Below are positions 38,343 to 47,536 of a DNA stretch of 64,000 nucleotides, in pieces. How positions within the stretch are numbered: position 1 is the first letter of the stretch; every line of letters starts with the position of its first letter. Location of the stretch: positions 663,415 through 727,414 of the forward strand of contig NZ_JADKYX010000001.1 of assembly GCF_016093545.1 (NCBI RefSeq), in the 5' to 3' direction. Made by a program: the position numbers and the translations under genes. The DNA comes from Massilia rhizosphaerae. Its GTDB lineage: Bacteria > Pseudomonadota > Gammaproteobacteria > Burkholderiales > Burkholderiaceae_D. The notes beneath the pieces are model-generated. The model worked only from the letters and a program-made list of their open reading frames with translations, ran no database searches and was not told the DNA's origin.

Positions 38343-39152
38343 TCAGCGCTCGCGCTTGTACACGCGCACGTAGTCCACGAGCATCTGCTGGGGGAACGCC
38401 GTCCTGGCGTCCGGATTGCCGGGCCAGTCGCCGCCCACGGCCAGGTTCAGGATCACGAAGAACGGATGCTCGAACACCCAGTCGCCCGTCACGGTCCCGG
38501 GCCGCGCCAAGTGGTACATGATGCCGTCGCGATACCAGCGGATCTCGTGCGGCTCCCATTCGACGGCGTAGACGTGGAAGTCGTCCGCATAGACGCCCTT
38601 GTCCAGCAACTGCGGCTTGCCGATGGCCTTGTCGCCGCTGTAGCCGGGGCCGTGCAAGGTGCCGTGCACGACGTCCGGCTCGCGGCCGATGTTTTCCATG
38701 ATGTCGATCTCGCCGCAGCGCGGCCAGCCGACCTTGCCGACGTCCGCGCCGAGCATCCAGAACGCGGGCCACATGCCCTGCCCGCGCGGTATCTTGATGC
38801 GCGCCTCGTAGCGGCCGTACGTGCGTTCGAACCGGCCGGCCGTCTTGATGCGGGCGGACGTGTAATGGCGGCCGCCGAAGGCTTCGCGGCGCGCTTCGAT
38901 GACGAGGTTGCCGCCGTCGACGCGCAGGTTCTCCGGGCGCGCCGTGTAGAACTCCAGTTCGTGGTTGCCCCAGCCGTCGCCGCCCGTCTCGGGCACCCAT
39001 TTCGACTTGTCGAGCCCGGGGCCGTCGAATTCGTCGCTCCAGTCCAGCACCCAGCCGGGCGGTTGCGTGGGCAGCGGCGCGGGTGCCTGCGCGCGGGCCG
39101 GCAGCGCCAGGCACAAGGTCGCGCACAAGGCGGCGATCCGGACCATCGTCAT
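38343..39152 (-). CDS. Secreted glycoside hydrolase family 16 (beta-1,3-glucanase-like)
   Basis: 269 residues from MTMVRIAALCATLCLALPARA behind AAGGAGAAG; signal peptide cleaves after ARAQ. GH16 catalytic motif GEIDIMENIG (nucleophile and acid/base Glu), with upstream WSDEFDGPGLDKSKW and RYEARIKIPRGQGMWPAFWM. The extra Met in the EIDIME loop is the laminarinase form, so endo-beta-1,3-glucan cleavage is likely. An operator of the same type as before the TonB receptor and GH3 lies 155 bp upstream. Confidence 0.9.
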   Translation of the reverse strand: MTMVRIAALCATLCLALPARAQAPAPLPTQPPGWVLDWSDEFDGPGLDKSKWVPETGGDGWGNHELEFYTARPENLRVDGGNLVIEARREAFGGRHYTSARIKTAGRFERTYGRYEARIKIPRGQGMWPAFWMLGADVGKVGWPRCGEIDIMENIGREPDVVHGTLHGPGYSGDKAIGKPQLLDKGVYADDFHVYAVEWEPHEIRWYRDGIMYHLARPGTVTGDWVFEHPFFVILNLAVGGDWPGNPDARTAFPQQMLVDYVRVYKRER

Positions 39153-39203
39153 GACTTCTCCTTCATGGGTGAGCTTAGAACCGAGCGCGCTATGTGCGAA
39201 CAC

Positions 39204-39278
39204 GTAGGGTGGGCGGCCCCCGCCCACCAAAACTATGCGCCGCAGTAACGCGTGGTGGGCACAGGGTGCCCACCCTAC
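39204..39278. repeat. Intergenic palindromic repeat, copy D (inverted)
   Basis: GTAGGGTGGGCGGCCCCCGC then CCACC at the left, ACGCGTGGTGGGCACAGGG and TGCCCACCCTAC at the right. Read on the minus strand it has the same order of parts as copies B and C. It sits between the GH16 start and its candidate operator, so it is in the GH16 5' leader. Confidence 0.7.
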
Positions 39279-39306
39279 AGGTTGGGTTATTAAAAAGGCT
39301 GCCACT

Positions 39307-39320
39307 TGGAAACGCTTCCA
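39307..39320 (-). promoter_or_regulatory. LacI-type operator upstream of GH16
   Basis: TGGAAACGCTTCCA differs at one position from the perfect palindrome at 39479. It is 155 bp before the GH16 start on the far side of repeat D. A third such site precedes the GH3 operon. Confidence 0.6.
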
Positions 39321-39437
39321 GGCCATTTCCAATATAGCACCGCTGTTTTTTCGATGTCAAACACGTCCGTTCCTGCCGACTGTTGCGCGCAGGGCACGCA
39401 ACGCCCCGGTTTCGGCCACGAACTTTTGAATATCCCG

Positions 39438-39466
39438 TTGACAGTTATTTCTTCTGATCATAAGAT
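39438..39466 (+). promoter_or_regulatory. Sigma-70 promoter of the TonB receptor cluster
   Basis: TTGACA (39438-39443), 17-bp spacer, TAAGAT (39461-39466). Transcription should start near 39473, just before the palindrome at 39479, so a repressor bound there would block it. The leader to the start codon is about 115 nt. Confidence 0.72.
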
Positions 39467-39478
39467 TCATTCACGGTA

Positions 39479-39492
39479 TGGAAACGTTTCCA
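39479..39492 (+). promoter_or_regulatory. LacI-type operator at the TonB receptor promoter
   Basis: TGGAAACGTTTCCA is a perfect 14-bp palindrome with a central CpG, the typical LacI-family pattern, placed directly after the predicted transcription start. Confidence 0.72.
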
Positions 39493-39587
39493 CGTCGGGA
39501 ACCGTATGGACAGGGAGGAGCGAAGCATTTGAAGACAGGGAGCGCTGAAGCGGTGACGAACAAACAGATAAAAATCGAGGAGACCTA

Positions 39588-42560
39588 ATGTATTACCCCA
39601 AGGCAAACCAAAAACTGATGAGCCTGGCCGTGGCGAGCGCGTGCGCCGCCCTCATTCCGGCCCATGCACAGACGACCGCGGCCGAAGACAGCCGCGGCGG
39701 CGACATCCCCACCACGGCCGTCCAGCAAGTCGTCGTGACCGGCCTGCGCCAGTCGATGGCATCGTCGCTGAACCTCAAACGCCAGTCGGACGGCATCGTC
39801 GACGGCATCGTCGCCGAAGACATCGGCAAATTCCCCGACACCAACCTGGCCGAATCGCTGCAGCGCATCTCCGGCGTGTCGATCGACCGCGTCAACGGCG
39901 AAGGCCAGAAGATCACCGTGCGCGGCGTCGGCCCCGACTTCAACATGGTGCTGCTGAACGGCCGCCAGATGCCGACGTCGAACCTGGGCGACCTGAACGG
40001 CCGCTCGTTCGACTTCTCGAACCTCGCCTCGGAAGCCATCTCGCAGCTACAGGTCTACAAGACCAGCCGCGCGGAGACCCCGACCGGCGGCATCGGCGCC
40101 ACCGTCAACGTGATCACGGCCCGTCCGCTGGACAAGCTGGGCACCTGGTCGAGCATCGGCATCAAGGGCGTCTACGACAAGTCGAACGACAACCTGCCCG
40201 GCGACGTCAAGGCCAGCAAGTCGGTCACGCCGGAATTCTCGGGCATCTATTCGACGACGTCGAAGGACGGCCACTGGGGCCTGGGCGCGTCCGCCAGCTA
40301 CCAGGAACGCAACCTGGGGTTCAACCAGGCGGCCGTGAGCAACGGCTGGCGCGGCCCGTTCCGCGGCGACGAGAACAACTGGGGCACGATCCCGAACGCC
40401 GGCACGGCTGGCGCGGGCAACGTCGTCAACCATCCGAAGGCGACCGACATCTACGAGGTGCCGCAGAACCTCAACTACAGCATGACGGGCGTGAAGCGCC
40501 AGCGCACCAACGGCCAGCTCACGCTGCAGTGGGCGCCGGTCAAGGCACTGACCACGACCCTCGACTACACCTATTCGGAAAACAAGCTGCAGACGCGGCG
40601 CAACGACGTTTCCGCCTGGTTCAACTTCGGCCCGTCCGCGTCCACCTGGACCAACGGCCCGGTCGCGGCGCCGCTCGTGTACACCGAATTCATCCCGGCC
40701 GGGAACAGCGACATCGCGATGGGCGGCGCCGACTTCGCCACCAAGACGCAGAACAAGTCGCTGGGCTTCAACACCCAGTGGCGCGCGACCAAGAACCTCA
40801 AGCTGGAATTCGACGCGCACCACTCGACCGCCGAATCGAAGGCCGACAGCCCGTTCGGTTCCAACAACACGCTGGGCACCGCGAGCTTCTCGCGCGGCGA
40901 CACGACGGCCGACTTCTCGCAGGAGTTCCCGGTCCTGTCGATCAAGGGCGCCGACTTCGTGAACGCGCCGCAGCAGGTCACGGGCTCCGTGTTCCAGAAC
41001 GGCTACATGAAGGGTGACGTGTCGCAGGTCCAGTTCAAGGGCCGCCTGCGCATGCTGGACTCGTCGAACCTGAACTTCGGCGTCGGCGCCGTCAACGTCA
41101 AGAACCGCTCCGCGTTCTCGAACCAGCAGCGCGACTCGTGGACCGGCGCGACCAAGCCGTCCGACTACCCGAGCAGCCTGTGGCACGCCGACACGGTGCG
41201 CCAGTACTTCGACCAGCTGGCCGGCAGCCAGAACCCGAACCTGTTCAACAACTTCTACACGTTCAACTTCGGCCAGGTGCGCGACGTGGTGGCGAAGGCG
41301 TCCGGCATGCCCGAGATGTACCTGCCGAAGAACACGTTCGACACCGACCAGCGCACCGAGGAAAAGTCGAAGAGCCTGTACCTGCAGTTCAACACGGACT
41401 GGGATACGGCGATGCCGATGCACACCGCGATCGGCGTGCGCTACGAGAAGACGGACGTCACCTCCACCGCGCTCGTGCCGACGGCGACGTCGATCACGAT
41501 GGTCTCCGCGAACGAGTTCCCGGTGCAGTTCGGCGCCCCGTCGTTCACGACCTTGACCGGCAAGTACCACAACCTGCTGCCGTCGATCGACTGGGACATG
41601 GACGTGCGCGACGACATGAAGGTGCGCGCGAGCTATGGCGAAACGATCGGCCGTCCGCGCTACGACCAGATCGCCGGCGGCCAGATCCTGAATGCGCTGG
41701 CGCGTGCCGACGGCGGCACGGGCTCGCAAGGCAATCCGGCGCTGAAGCCCGTCAAGTCGAAGAACTTCGACCTGTCGTGGGAGTGGTACTACGCCAAGGA
41801 CAGCTTCGTCTCCGTCAACGCGTTCTATAAAGACCTGGAGAACTACGCCGGCCAGTCGCAGATCGACGCCACGCCGTTCAACCTGCATACGCCGGTCGGC
41901 GGCGCGCTGTGGAACGAGGCCTCGGCTTCCGGCTGCGGCGCGGACACGGGCTGCATCCGCAACTACATCTTCACGCACCACCCGACGGCGCCGGGCGTGA
42001 CGGTGACGGGCGTGGACAGCAGCGGCAACCCGACCGGCAACATCGTCGGCCAGCCGGGCGACCCGGTCGCGCACTTCCGGATCACGACGTTCTCGAACCA
42101 GAAGAAGGCGAGCCTGAACGGCCTGGAATTCAACCTCCAGCACATGTTCGGCAACACCGGCTTCGGCATCTCGGCGAACTATACGTACGTGCATTCCGGA
42201 CTGCGCTACGACAACACCAGCATGGGCGAGCAGTTCGCGCTGGTCGGCCTGTCGAACTCGGCCAACCTCGTGGGTATCTTCGAGAACGACAAGTGGAACG
42301 TGCGCGCGGCGTACAACTGGCGCGGCGAGTTCCTGTCGTCGACGTTCGACGGCTCCGGCCCGAACCCCAACTACGTCGAACCGTATGGCCAGCTGGACCT
42401 CTCCGTGGGCTACAATCTGACGTCGAAACTGAGCCTGCAGTTCGAAGGCATCAACCTGACGAACGAGACGACCCGCGTGCACGGCCGCACGTCGACCCAG
42501 GCGTTGTACGTGACGCAGTCGGGTCCGCGCTACATGGTGGGCGCGCGCTACAAGTTCTGA
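39588..42560 (+). CDS. TonB-dependent receptor, oligosaccharide type
   Basis: 990 residues; start behind GAGGAG, signal peptide ending PAHAQ. TonB-box region QQVVVTGLRQSMASSLNLKR and plug VAEDIGKFPDTNLAESLQRI, then ITVRGVGPDFNMVLLNGRQM. Barrel ends in the classic terminal Phe (GARYKF). Belongs to the large sugar-transport receptor class. The first gene after an operator-bearing promoter, followed by the halogenase/SapC/JmjC genes, a set often found together in Xanthomonadales, Caulobacterales and sphingomonads. Substrate inferred as beta-glucan fragments from shared operators with GH16 and GH3. Confidence 0.92.
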   Translation: MYYPKANQKLMSLAVASACAALIPAHAQTTAAEDSRGGDIPTTAVQQVVVTGLRQSMASSLNLKRQSDGIVDGIVAEDIGKFPDTNLAESLQRISGVSIDRVNGEGQKITVRGVGPDFNMVLLNGRQMPTSNLGDLNGRSFDFSNLASEAISQLQVYKTSRAETPTGGIGATVNVITARPLDKLGTWSSIGIKGVYDKSNDNLPGDVKASKSVTPEFSGIYSTTSKDGHWGLGASASYQERNLGFNQAAVSNGWRGPFRGDENNWGTIPNAGTAGAGNVVNHPKATDIYEVPQNLNYSMTGVKRQRTNGQLTLQWAPVKALTTTLDYTYSENKLQTRRNDVSAWFNFGPSASTWTNGPVAAPLVYTEFIPAGNSDIAMGGADFATKTQNKSLGFNTQWRATKNLKLEFDAHHSTAESKADSPFGSNNTLGTASFSRGDTTADFSQEFPVLSIKGADFVNAPQQVTGSVFQNGYMKGDVSQVQFKGRLRMLDSSNLNFGVGAVNVKNRSAFSNQQRDSWTGATKPSDYPSSLWHADTVRQYFDQLAGSQNPNLFNNFYTFNFGQVRDVVAKASGMPEMYLPKNTFDTDQRTEEKSKSLYLQFNTDWDTAMPMHTAIGVRYEKTDVTSTALVPTATSITMVSANEFPVQFGAPSFTTLTGKYHNLLPSIDWDMDVRDDMKVRASYGETIGRPRYDQIAGGQILNALARADGGTGSQGNPALKPVKSKNFDLSWEWYYAKDSFVSVNAFYKDLENYAGQSQIDATPFNLHTPVGGALWNEASASGCGADTGCIRNYIFTHHPTAPGVTVTGVDSSGNPTGNIVGQPGDPVAHFRITTFSNQKKASLNGLEFNLQHMFGNTGFGISANYTYVHSGLRYDNTSMGEQFALVGLSNSANLVGIFENDKWNVRAAYNWRGEFLSSTFDGSGPNPNYVEPYGQLDLSVGYNLTSKLSLQFEGINLTNETTRVHGRTSTQALYVTQSGPRYMVGARYKF

Positions 42561-42579
42561 TGTAGCGTTCCGGCCACAG

Positions 42580-42612
42580 CGTCCGCCGCAGGGAGAAGAC
42601 CGCCCTGCGGCG
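42580..42612 (+). terminator. Hairpin between TonB receptor and first halogenase gene
   Basis: Perfect 12-bp stem (TCCGCCGCAGGG with CCCTGCGGCGGA) and a 9-nt loop, starting 19 bp after the receptor stop. No T-run follows, so it may only reduce read-through or protect the receptor mRNA, leaving lower expression of the downstream genes. Confidence 0.5.
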
Positions 42613-42713
42613 GATGTGCAGTCTGCCGTAATCGGTTTCAGCGTATAAAAAGTTGTTCCAAATACAGCAATTTCGGGTAGACTCATGCGGCCCACCGGAA
42701 ATAGGAAGCTGAG

Positions 42714-44234
42714 ATGAGTAAACCCATCGAACACGTCGTGGTGGTCGGCGGCGGCTCCGCCGGCTGGCTGACGGCCGCCGTCCTCGCGGCCGAGCACCCG
42801 CGTCTGTCCGTCACGCTCGTCGAATCGCCGGGCGTGCCGCCGATCGGCGTCGGCGAAGGCACGTGGCCGTCCATGCGCGAGACCCTGCAGCGCATCAAGG
42901 TCTCCGAAGCCGCCTTCTTCCGCGAATGCGACGTCGCCTTCAAGCAGGGTTCGCGCTTCGACCGCTGGGTCGACGGCGGCGCCGACGACGTCTATTTCCA
43001 CCCCTTTTCCCTGCCCCAGGGCTATGGCGAGGCCAATCTGGCGGCCGCCTGGCGCCAGGGGCACCGCGACGTCCCGTTCGCGGATCTCGTCAGCTACCAG
43101 CCGCACCTGTGCAAGCAGGGCCGCGCGCCGAAGCAGCCGCAGACGCCGGAATTCGCGGGCGTCGCCAACTACAGCTACCACCTGGACGCGGGCAAGTTCG
43201 GCGTCTTCCTGCAACAGCATTGCGTCGACAAGCTGCGCGTGCGCCATGTGCTGGCCCACGTCGACGACATCGTGCCGACCGGCGACGGCGACATCGCCGC
43301 GCTGCGCACGCGCGAGGCGGGCACCATCGAGGGCGACCTGTTCGTCGACTGCACGGGCATGGCCGCGCTGCTGATCGGCCGCCACTACGGCGTGCCCTTC
43401 GTGTCGCAGCGCGACGTGCTGTTCAACGACCGCGCCCTGGCCGTGCAAGTGCCCTACGCCGCGCCCGACACGCCCATCCCGTCGCAGACCACTTCCACGG
43501 CCCAGGCCTGCGGCTGGATCTGGGACATCGGCCTGCCGACGCGGCGCGGCATCGGCCACGTGTATTCCAGCACCCACTGCAGCGACGACGAGGCCGAACG
43601 CACGCTGCGCGCCTATCTGGGCGGCATCGACATCCCCACGCCGCGCCGGATCGCGTTCGACCCCGGCTACCGCGCGCGCTTCTGGGAGCGCAACGTCGTC
43701 GCCATCGGCCTGTCCGCCGGATTCATCGAGCCGCTGGAAGCGTCCGCGCTCGCGCTGGTGGAACTGTCGGCCGCCTGGCTGGCGGACGACCTGCCCGCCA
43801 CGCGCGCGCAGATGGACACGATCGCGACGCGCTTCAACGACGCCTTCCTGTACCGGTGGGAGCGCATCATCGATTTCCTCAAGCTGCACTACGTGCTGTC
43901 GAAGCGCACGGATTCCGCCTACTGGATTGACCACCGCGCCGCGCGCACGCAGTCGGCGCGCCTGCGCGAGCTGCTCGCGCTGTGGCGCACGCGCGCGCCG
44001 TCGCGGCGCGACTTCCCGCGCATCGAGGAGATCTTCCCGTCCGCCAGCTGGCAATACATCCTGTACGGGATGGGCTTCACGCCCGAATTCACGGAGCGCG
44101 CGTCCGATGCGCCGGCGCGCGCCGACCAGTATTTCCGCGAGGCCGCGCGGCTCACCGCCCGCATGCTGCCGCAGCTGCCCGCGAACCGCGAGATGCTCGA
44201 CCACATCCGCCAGTACGGCATGCCGCCGGGTTAG
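42714..44234 (+). CDS. Flavin-dependent tryptophan halogenase-like protein (degenerate motif)
   Basis: 506 residues. FAD-binding VVVVGGGSAGWLTAAVLA; the catalytic-Lys region is kept (DVAFKQGSRFD, Lys 77) as is the Glu region (FIEPLEASALAL, Glu 342). The halogenase fingerprint WxWxIP reads WIWDIG at residues 268-273, so the IP is lost, and the GEATIP motif reads GEGTWPS. The protein may bind flavin without halogenating. Second gene of the receptor cluster, separated from the receptor by a hairpin. True substrates of these receptor-linked halogenase homologues are not established. Confidence 0.85.
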   Translation: MSKPIEHVVVVGGGSAGWLTAAVLAAEHPRLSVTLVESPGVPPIGVGEGTWPSMRETLQRIKVSEAAFFRECDVAFKQGSRFDRWVDGGADDVYFHPFSLPQGYGEANLAAAWRQGHRDVPFADLVSYQPHLCKQGRAPKQPQTPEFAGVANYSYHLDAGKFGVFLQQHCVDKLRVRHVLAHVDDIVPTGDGDIAALRTREAGTIEGDLFVDCTGMAALLIGRHYGVPFVSQRDVLFNDRALAVQVPYAAPDTPIPSQTTSTAQACGWIWDIGLPTRRGIGHVYSSTHCSDDEAERTLRAYLGGIDIPTPRRIAFDPGYRARFWERNVVAIGLSAGFIEPLEASALALVELSAAWLADDLPATRAQMDTIATRFNDAFLYRWERIIDFLKLHYVLSKRTDSAYWIDHRAARTQSARLRELLALWRTRAPSRRDFPRIEEIFPSASWQYILYGMGFTPEFTERASDAPARADQYFREAARLTARMLPQLPANREMLDHIRQYGMPPG

Positions 44235-44288
44235 ACGCCGGCGCCGCATGCCACCATGACAACGACAACGAGAGAGACTACGAGACCG

Positions 44289-45002
44289 ATGGCCAACCAT
44301 GCACCCCTGAACAACGTCGACCACAAGAACCTGCGCATCGTCACCACCCGCGGCGCAGCGTACGGCGACGCCGTGATGTCCGCCCTGACCTTCCCGGCCG
44401 AATTCCGCGACTTGCAAGCCTGCTACCCCATCGTCTTCGCCCAGGACGGCAACGGCGGCTACGATGCGATCGCGTTGCTCGGCTTCGAACAGGGCGAAAA
44501 CCTGTTCCTCGGCCCGAACGGCTGGGACGCGCCGACGATCCCGCTGACGGTCGAGCGCCAGCCCTTCATGATCGGCCGCGGCGGCGACGAGCTGTCCGTC
44601 CACATCGACCTGGACAGCCCGCGCGTGCGCGACGGCGGCATCGAGGGCGAGCCTTTGTTCCTCACCTACGGCGGCACGAGCGAATACCTGGAGCGCATCA
44701 GCTCCGTGCTGCGCACCATCCACGAGGGCCTCGCCGCTTCGCGCGCCTTCGTCGGCGCGCTCGTCGAACTGGAACTGATCGAATCGTTCGTGCTCGACGT
44801 GGAGCTGGACGACGGCTCGCAGAACCGCCTGGCCGGCTTCTACACGATCAACGAAGACCGCCTCGCCACGCTGTCCGCCGAGCAGCTCGCGCGCCTGCAC
44901 CGCGACGGCTATCTGCAGGCCGTGTACATGATGGTGGCGTCGCTGTCCCAGTTCCGCGGCCTGATCCAACGGAAGAACCGCGCCAATGACGTCCTCCGTT
45001 AA
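44289..45002 (+). CDS. SapC-like protein
   Basis: 237 residues from MANHAPLNNVDHKNLRIVTT; the ATG at 44256 has no ribosome binding site. Matches the SapC family named after a Campylobacter surface-layer operon protein: the FPAEFRDLQACYPIVF block, DAIALLGFEQGENLFLG and the QPFMIGRGGDEL segment. No signal peptide or membrane segment, so probably cytoplasmic; no reaction known. It lies between two halogenase-like genes and overlaps the next gene by 17 bp. Confidence 0.85.
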   Translation: MANHAPLNNVDHKNLRIVTTRGAAYGDAVMSALTFPAEFRDLQACYPIVFAQDGNGGYDAIALLGFEQGENLFLGPNGWDAPTIPLTVERQPFMIGRGGDELSVHIDLDSPRVRDGGIEGEPLFLTYGGTSEYLERISSVLRTIHEGLAASRAFVGALVELELIESFVLDVELDDGSQNRLAGFYTINEDRLATLSAEQLARLHRDGYLQAVYMMVASLSQFRGLIQRKNRANDVLR

Positions 45003-45996
45003 ACACGTGCGCGAGGTGGCAATCGTCGACGGCAAGCTGCCGGACGAGATGCTGCGCGCCACCCGCCCATACGTCGTGCGGGGCCTGGCCGCCGACTGGC
45101 CGCTCGTGCGCGCCGGACGCGAGTCGGCGGAGAGCGCGGAGGCCTACCTGCGCGGCTTTTATCGTGACGCGACCGTGAATGCGATGCTGGGCCCGCCCCA
45201 GATCGGGGGCCGCTTCTTCTACAACGACACGATCACCGGCTTCAACTTCCACAACGTGCGCGCGCGGCTCGACCAGGTGCTGGACGAGCTGGCCGCCCAC
45301 CGCGCGCGGCCGGATCCGGGCGCGATCTACGTCGGCTCGACGTCGGTCGACACCGCCCTGCCCGGCCTGCGCGCCGCCAACGACGTCGACCTGGGCGGGC
45401 GCGACGCGCTGGCCAGCATCTGGATCGGCAACCGCACGGTCGTCGCCACGCATTACGACCTGCCGGACAACATCGCCGTCGTCGCCGTCGGCGAGCGCCG
45501 CTTCACCCTGTTCCCGCCCGACCAGCTGAAGAACCTGTACGTCGGTCCGCTCGACTTCAACCCGGCCGGCCAGGCCATCAGCCTCGTCGACGTGCGCAAT
45601 CCGGACTTCGAGCGCTTCCCGCGCTACGCCGAGGCGCTGGCGCACGCGGAAGTAGCCGAGATGGGGCCGGGCGACGCGCTGTTCGTGCCGTCCATGTGGT
45701 GGCACCACGTGGAGGCGCTGTCCGCGTTCAACGTGCTCGTGAACTACTGGTGGCGCCAGTCGCCGGACTACATGGACACACCGGTCAACGCGCTGATGCT
45801 CGCGATCCTGACGATGCGCGAACTGCCGCCCGAGCAGCGCCGCGCGTGGCAGGAAATCTTCCGCCACTATATCTTCGAGCCGGATCCGGCCAACCTCGCG
45901 CACCTGCCGGAGCACGCGCGCTATGCGCTGTCGCCGCTCGACGACGACGGCGCCCGCGTGCTGCGCGGGCAGCTGCTCAAGCGTATCAACCGATAG
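44986..45996 (+). CDS. JmjC/cupin-like 2-oxoglutarate dioxygenase-type protein
   Basis: 336 residues of the cupin-8/JmjC-like family. Iron-site candidates are the HxD in VVATHYDLPDNIAVV and the distal His in FVPSMWWHHVEAL. Related proteins hydroxylate amino-acid side chains using Fe(II), O2 and 2-oxoglutarate. The FTLFPPDQLKNLYVGPLDF stretch is typical. Overlap with sapC indicates coupled translation. It may modify a protein of the same cluster; this is an inference. Confidence 0.85.
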   Translation: MTSSVKHVREVAIVDGKLPDEMLRATRPYVVRGLAADWPLVRAGRESAESAEAYLRGFYRDATVNAMLGPPQIGGRFFYNDTITGFNFHNVRARLDQVLDELAAHRARPDPGAIYVGSTSVDTALPGLRAANDVDLGGRDALASIWIGNRTVVATHYDLPDNIAVVAVGERRFTLFPPDQLKNLYVGPLDFNPAGQAISLVDVRNPDFERFPRYAEALAHAEVAEMGPGDALFVPSMWWHHVEALSAFNVLVNYWWRQSPDYMDTPVNALMLAILTMRELPPEQRRAWQEIFRHYIFEPDPANLAHLPEHARYALSPLDDDGARVLRGQLLKRINR

Positions 45997-46024
45997 AACG
46001 AGACAGACAAAGCCAGGAGATAAC

Positions 46025-47536
46025 ATGGAGAACATCAACGAACAGGGCCGCGGCCGCCCGATCCGCCGCGTCGTGATCGCGGGCGGCGGCACGGCCGGCT
46101 GGATGGCCGCGGCGGCGCTGTCGCGCACCCTCGGCAAGGTCCTCGACATCAAGCTCGTCGAGTCGGACGACATCGGCACGGTGGGCGTGGGCGAGGCGAC
46201 GATCCCCAGCCTCGTGCACTTCCACCGCCTGCTCGACATCGGCGAACAGGAATTCATGGCGGCCACGCAGGCGACGTTCAAGCTGGGCATCAGCTTCGAG
46301 GGCTGGCGCGCGCGCGGCGAGGACTACATCCACTCGTTCGGCATGACGGGCACGGACCACTGGACCGCGGGCTTCCAGCACTTCTGGCTGAAAGGCCGCG
46401 ACCGCGGCCTGGCCACCGACTACGGCGACTACTGCCTGGAACTCGTCGCGGCCCAGGAAAAGCGCTTCGGCCACCTGCCGAACCAGGGCATCAACTACGC
46501 CTACCACCTGGACGCCACGCGCTATTCGCGCTACCTGCGCCGCTTCTCCGAGCATTTCGGCGCCGAACGCATCGAGGCGAAGATCGCCAGGGTGGACACC
46601 GACCCGGCCACGGGCCACATCACCGCGCTCGTGCTGGACTCGGGCACGCGCGTCGAGGGCGACCTGTTCATCGACTGCACGGGCTTCCGTTCGCTGCTGC
46701 TGGGCCAGACCATGGGCGTGGAATACGACGACTGGTCGCGCTGGCTGTTCAACGACTGCGCGATCGCCGTGCAGACGGAATCCACCGGCCCGGCCGTGCC
46801 GCTGACCCGCTCAATGGCGCACGACTGGGGCTGGCAGTGGCGCATCCCGCTGCAGCACCGCACGGGCAACGGCATCGTCTTTTCGAGCCGCTACGTCGAC
46901 GAGGACACCGCGCACAAGACGCTGCTCGGCAATATCGAGGGCAAGGTGCTCACGGAGCCGCGCGTGATCCGCTTCACGCCCGGCCAGCGCAAGCGAGTCT
47001 GGGCCGGCAACTGCATCGGCCTGGGCCTCGCGGCCGGCTTCCTGGAGCCGATCGAGTCGACCAGCATCCACCTGATCCAGCGCGGCATCGTGCGCCTGCT
47101 GCAGGCGTTCCCGTCGCACGGCATCCAGCAGTCCGACATCGACGAGTTCAACGCGCAAAGCGAGGACGACATCCGCACGATCCGCGACTTCATCATCCTG
47201 CACTACAAGGTCACGAACCGGCATGACTCGCCGTACTGGCACGACGCGGCGACAATGGCCGTGCCGGACAGCCTGCAGCACCGCATCGACCTGTTCCGCG
47301 ACGGCGGCCGCGTGTTCCGCTACGCGAACGAGCTGTTCGCCGAAAACTCGTGGGTGCAGGTGATGCTGGGCCAGGGCCTCACGCCCGAACGCTGGCACCC
47401 GAGCGCGGACCTGATGGGCGACGAGGAACTGCGCGGCTTCCTGGACGGCATCCGCACCAACGTGCGCCGCACCGCGTCGCAGCTGCCGCCGCACCAGCAA
47501 TACGTCGAGCGCTACTGCCCGGCGGCCAAGCCGTAA
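46025..47536 (+). CDS. Flavin-dependent tryptophan halogenase
   Basis: 503 residues from MENINEQGRGRPIRRVVIAG behind AGGAGATAAC. All halogenase landmarks are intact: VVIAGGGTAGWMAAAAL (FAD), VGVGEATIPSL, catalytic Lys 86 in ATFKLGIS, fingerprint WQWRIP starting at Trp 270, and Glu 344 in FLEPIESTSIHLIQR. In characterised relatives FADH2 and chloride make HOCl that is passed to the Lys and then to an indole. Needs a separate flavin reductase, not seen here. Last gene of the receptor cluster. Confidence 0.9.
   Translation: MENINEQGRGRPIRRVVIAGGGTAGWMAAAALSRTLGKVLDIKLVESDDIGTVGVGEATIPSLVHFHRLLDIGEQEFMAATQATFKLGISFEGWRARGEDYIHSFGMTGTDHWTAGFQHFWLKGRDRGLATDYGDYCLELVAAQEKRFGHLPNQGINYAYHLDATRYSRYLRRFSEHFGAERIEAKIARVDTDPATGHITALVLDSGTRVEGDLFIDCTGFRSLLLGQTMGVEYDDWSRWLFNDCAIAVQTESTGPAVPLTRSMAHDWGWQWRIPLQHRTGNGIVFSSRYVDEDTAHKTLLGNIEGKVLTEPRVIRFTPGQRKRVWAGNCIGLGLAAGFLEPIESTSIHLIQRGIVRLLQAFPSHGIQQSDIDEFNAQSEDDIRTIRDFIILHYKVTNRHDSPYWHDAATMAVPDSLQHRIDLFRDGGRVFRYANELFAENSWVQVMLGQGLTPERWHPSADLMGDEELRGFLDGIRTNVRRTASQLPPHQQYVERYCPAAKP

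Noticed and set aside
40047..45062. A 1671-codon minus-strand frame across the TonB receptor, halogenase and SapC genes
   Set aside because: It runs antisense to three clearly recognised genes and has shadow composition (RVQHVHA-like).
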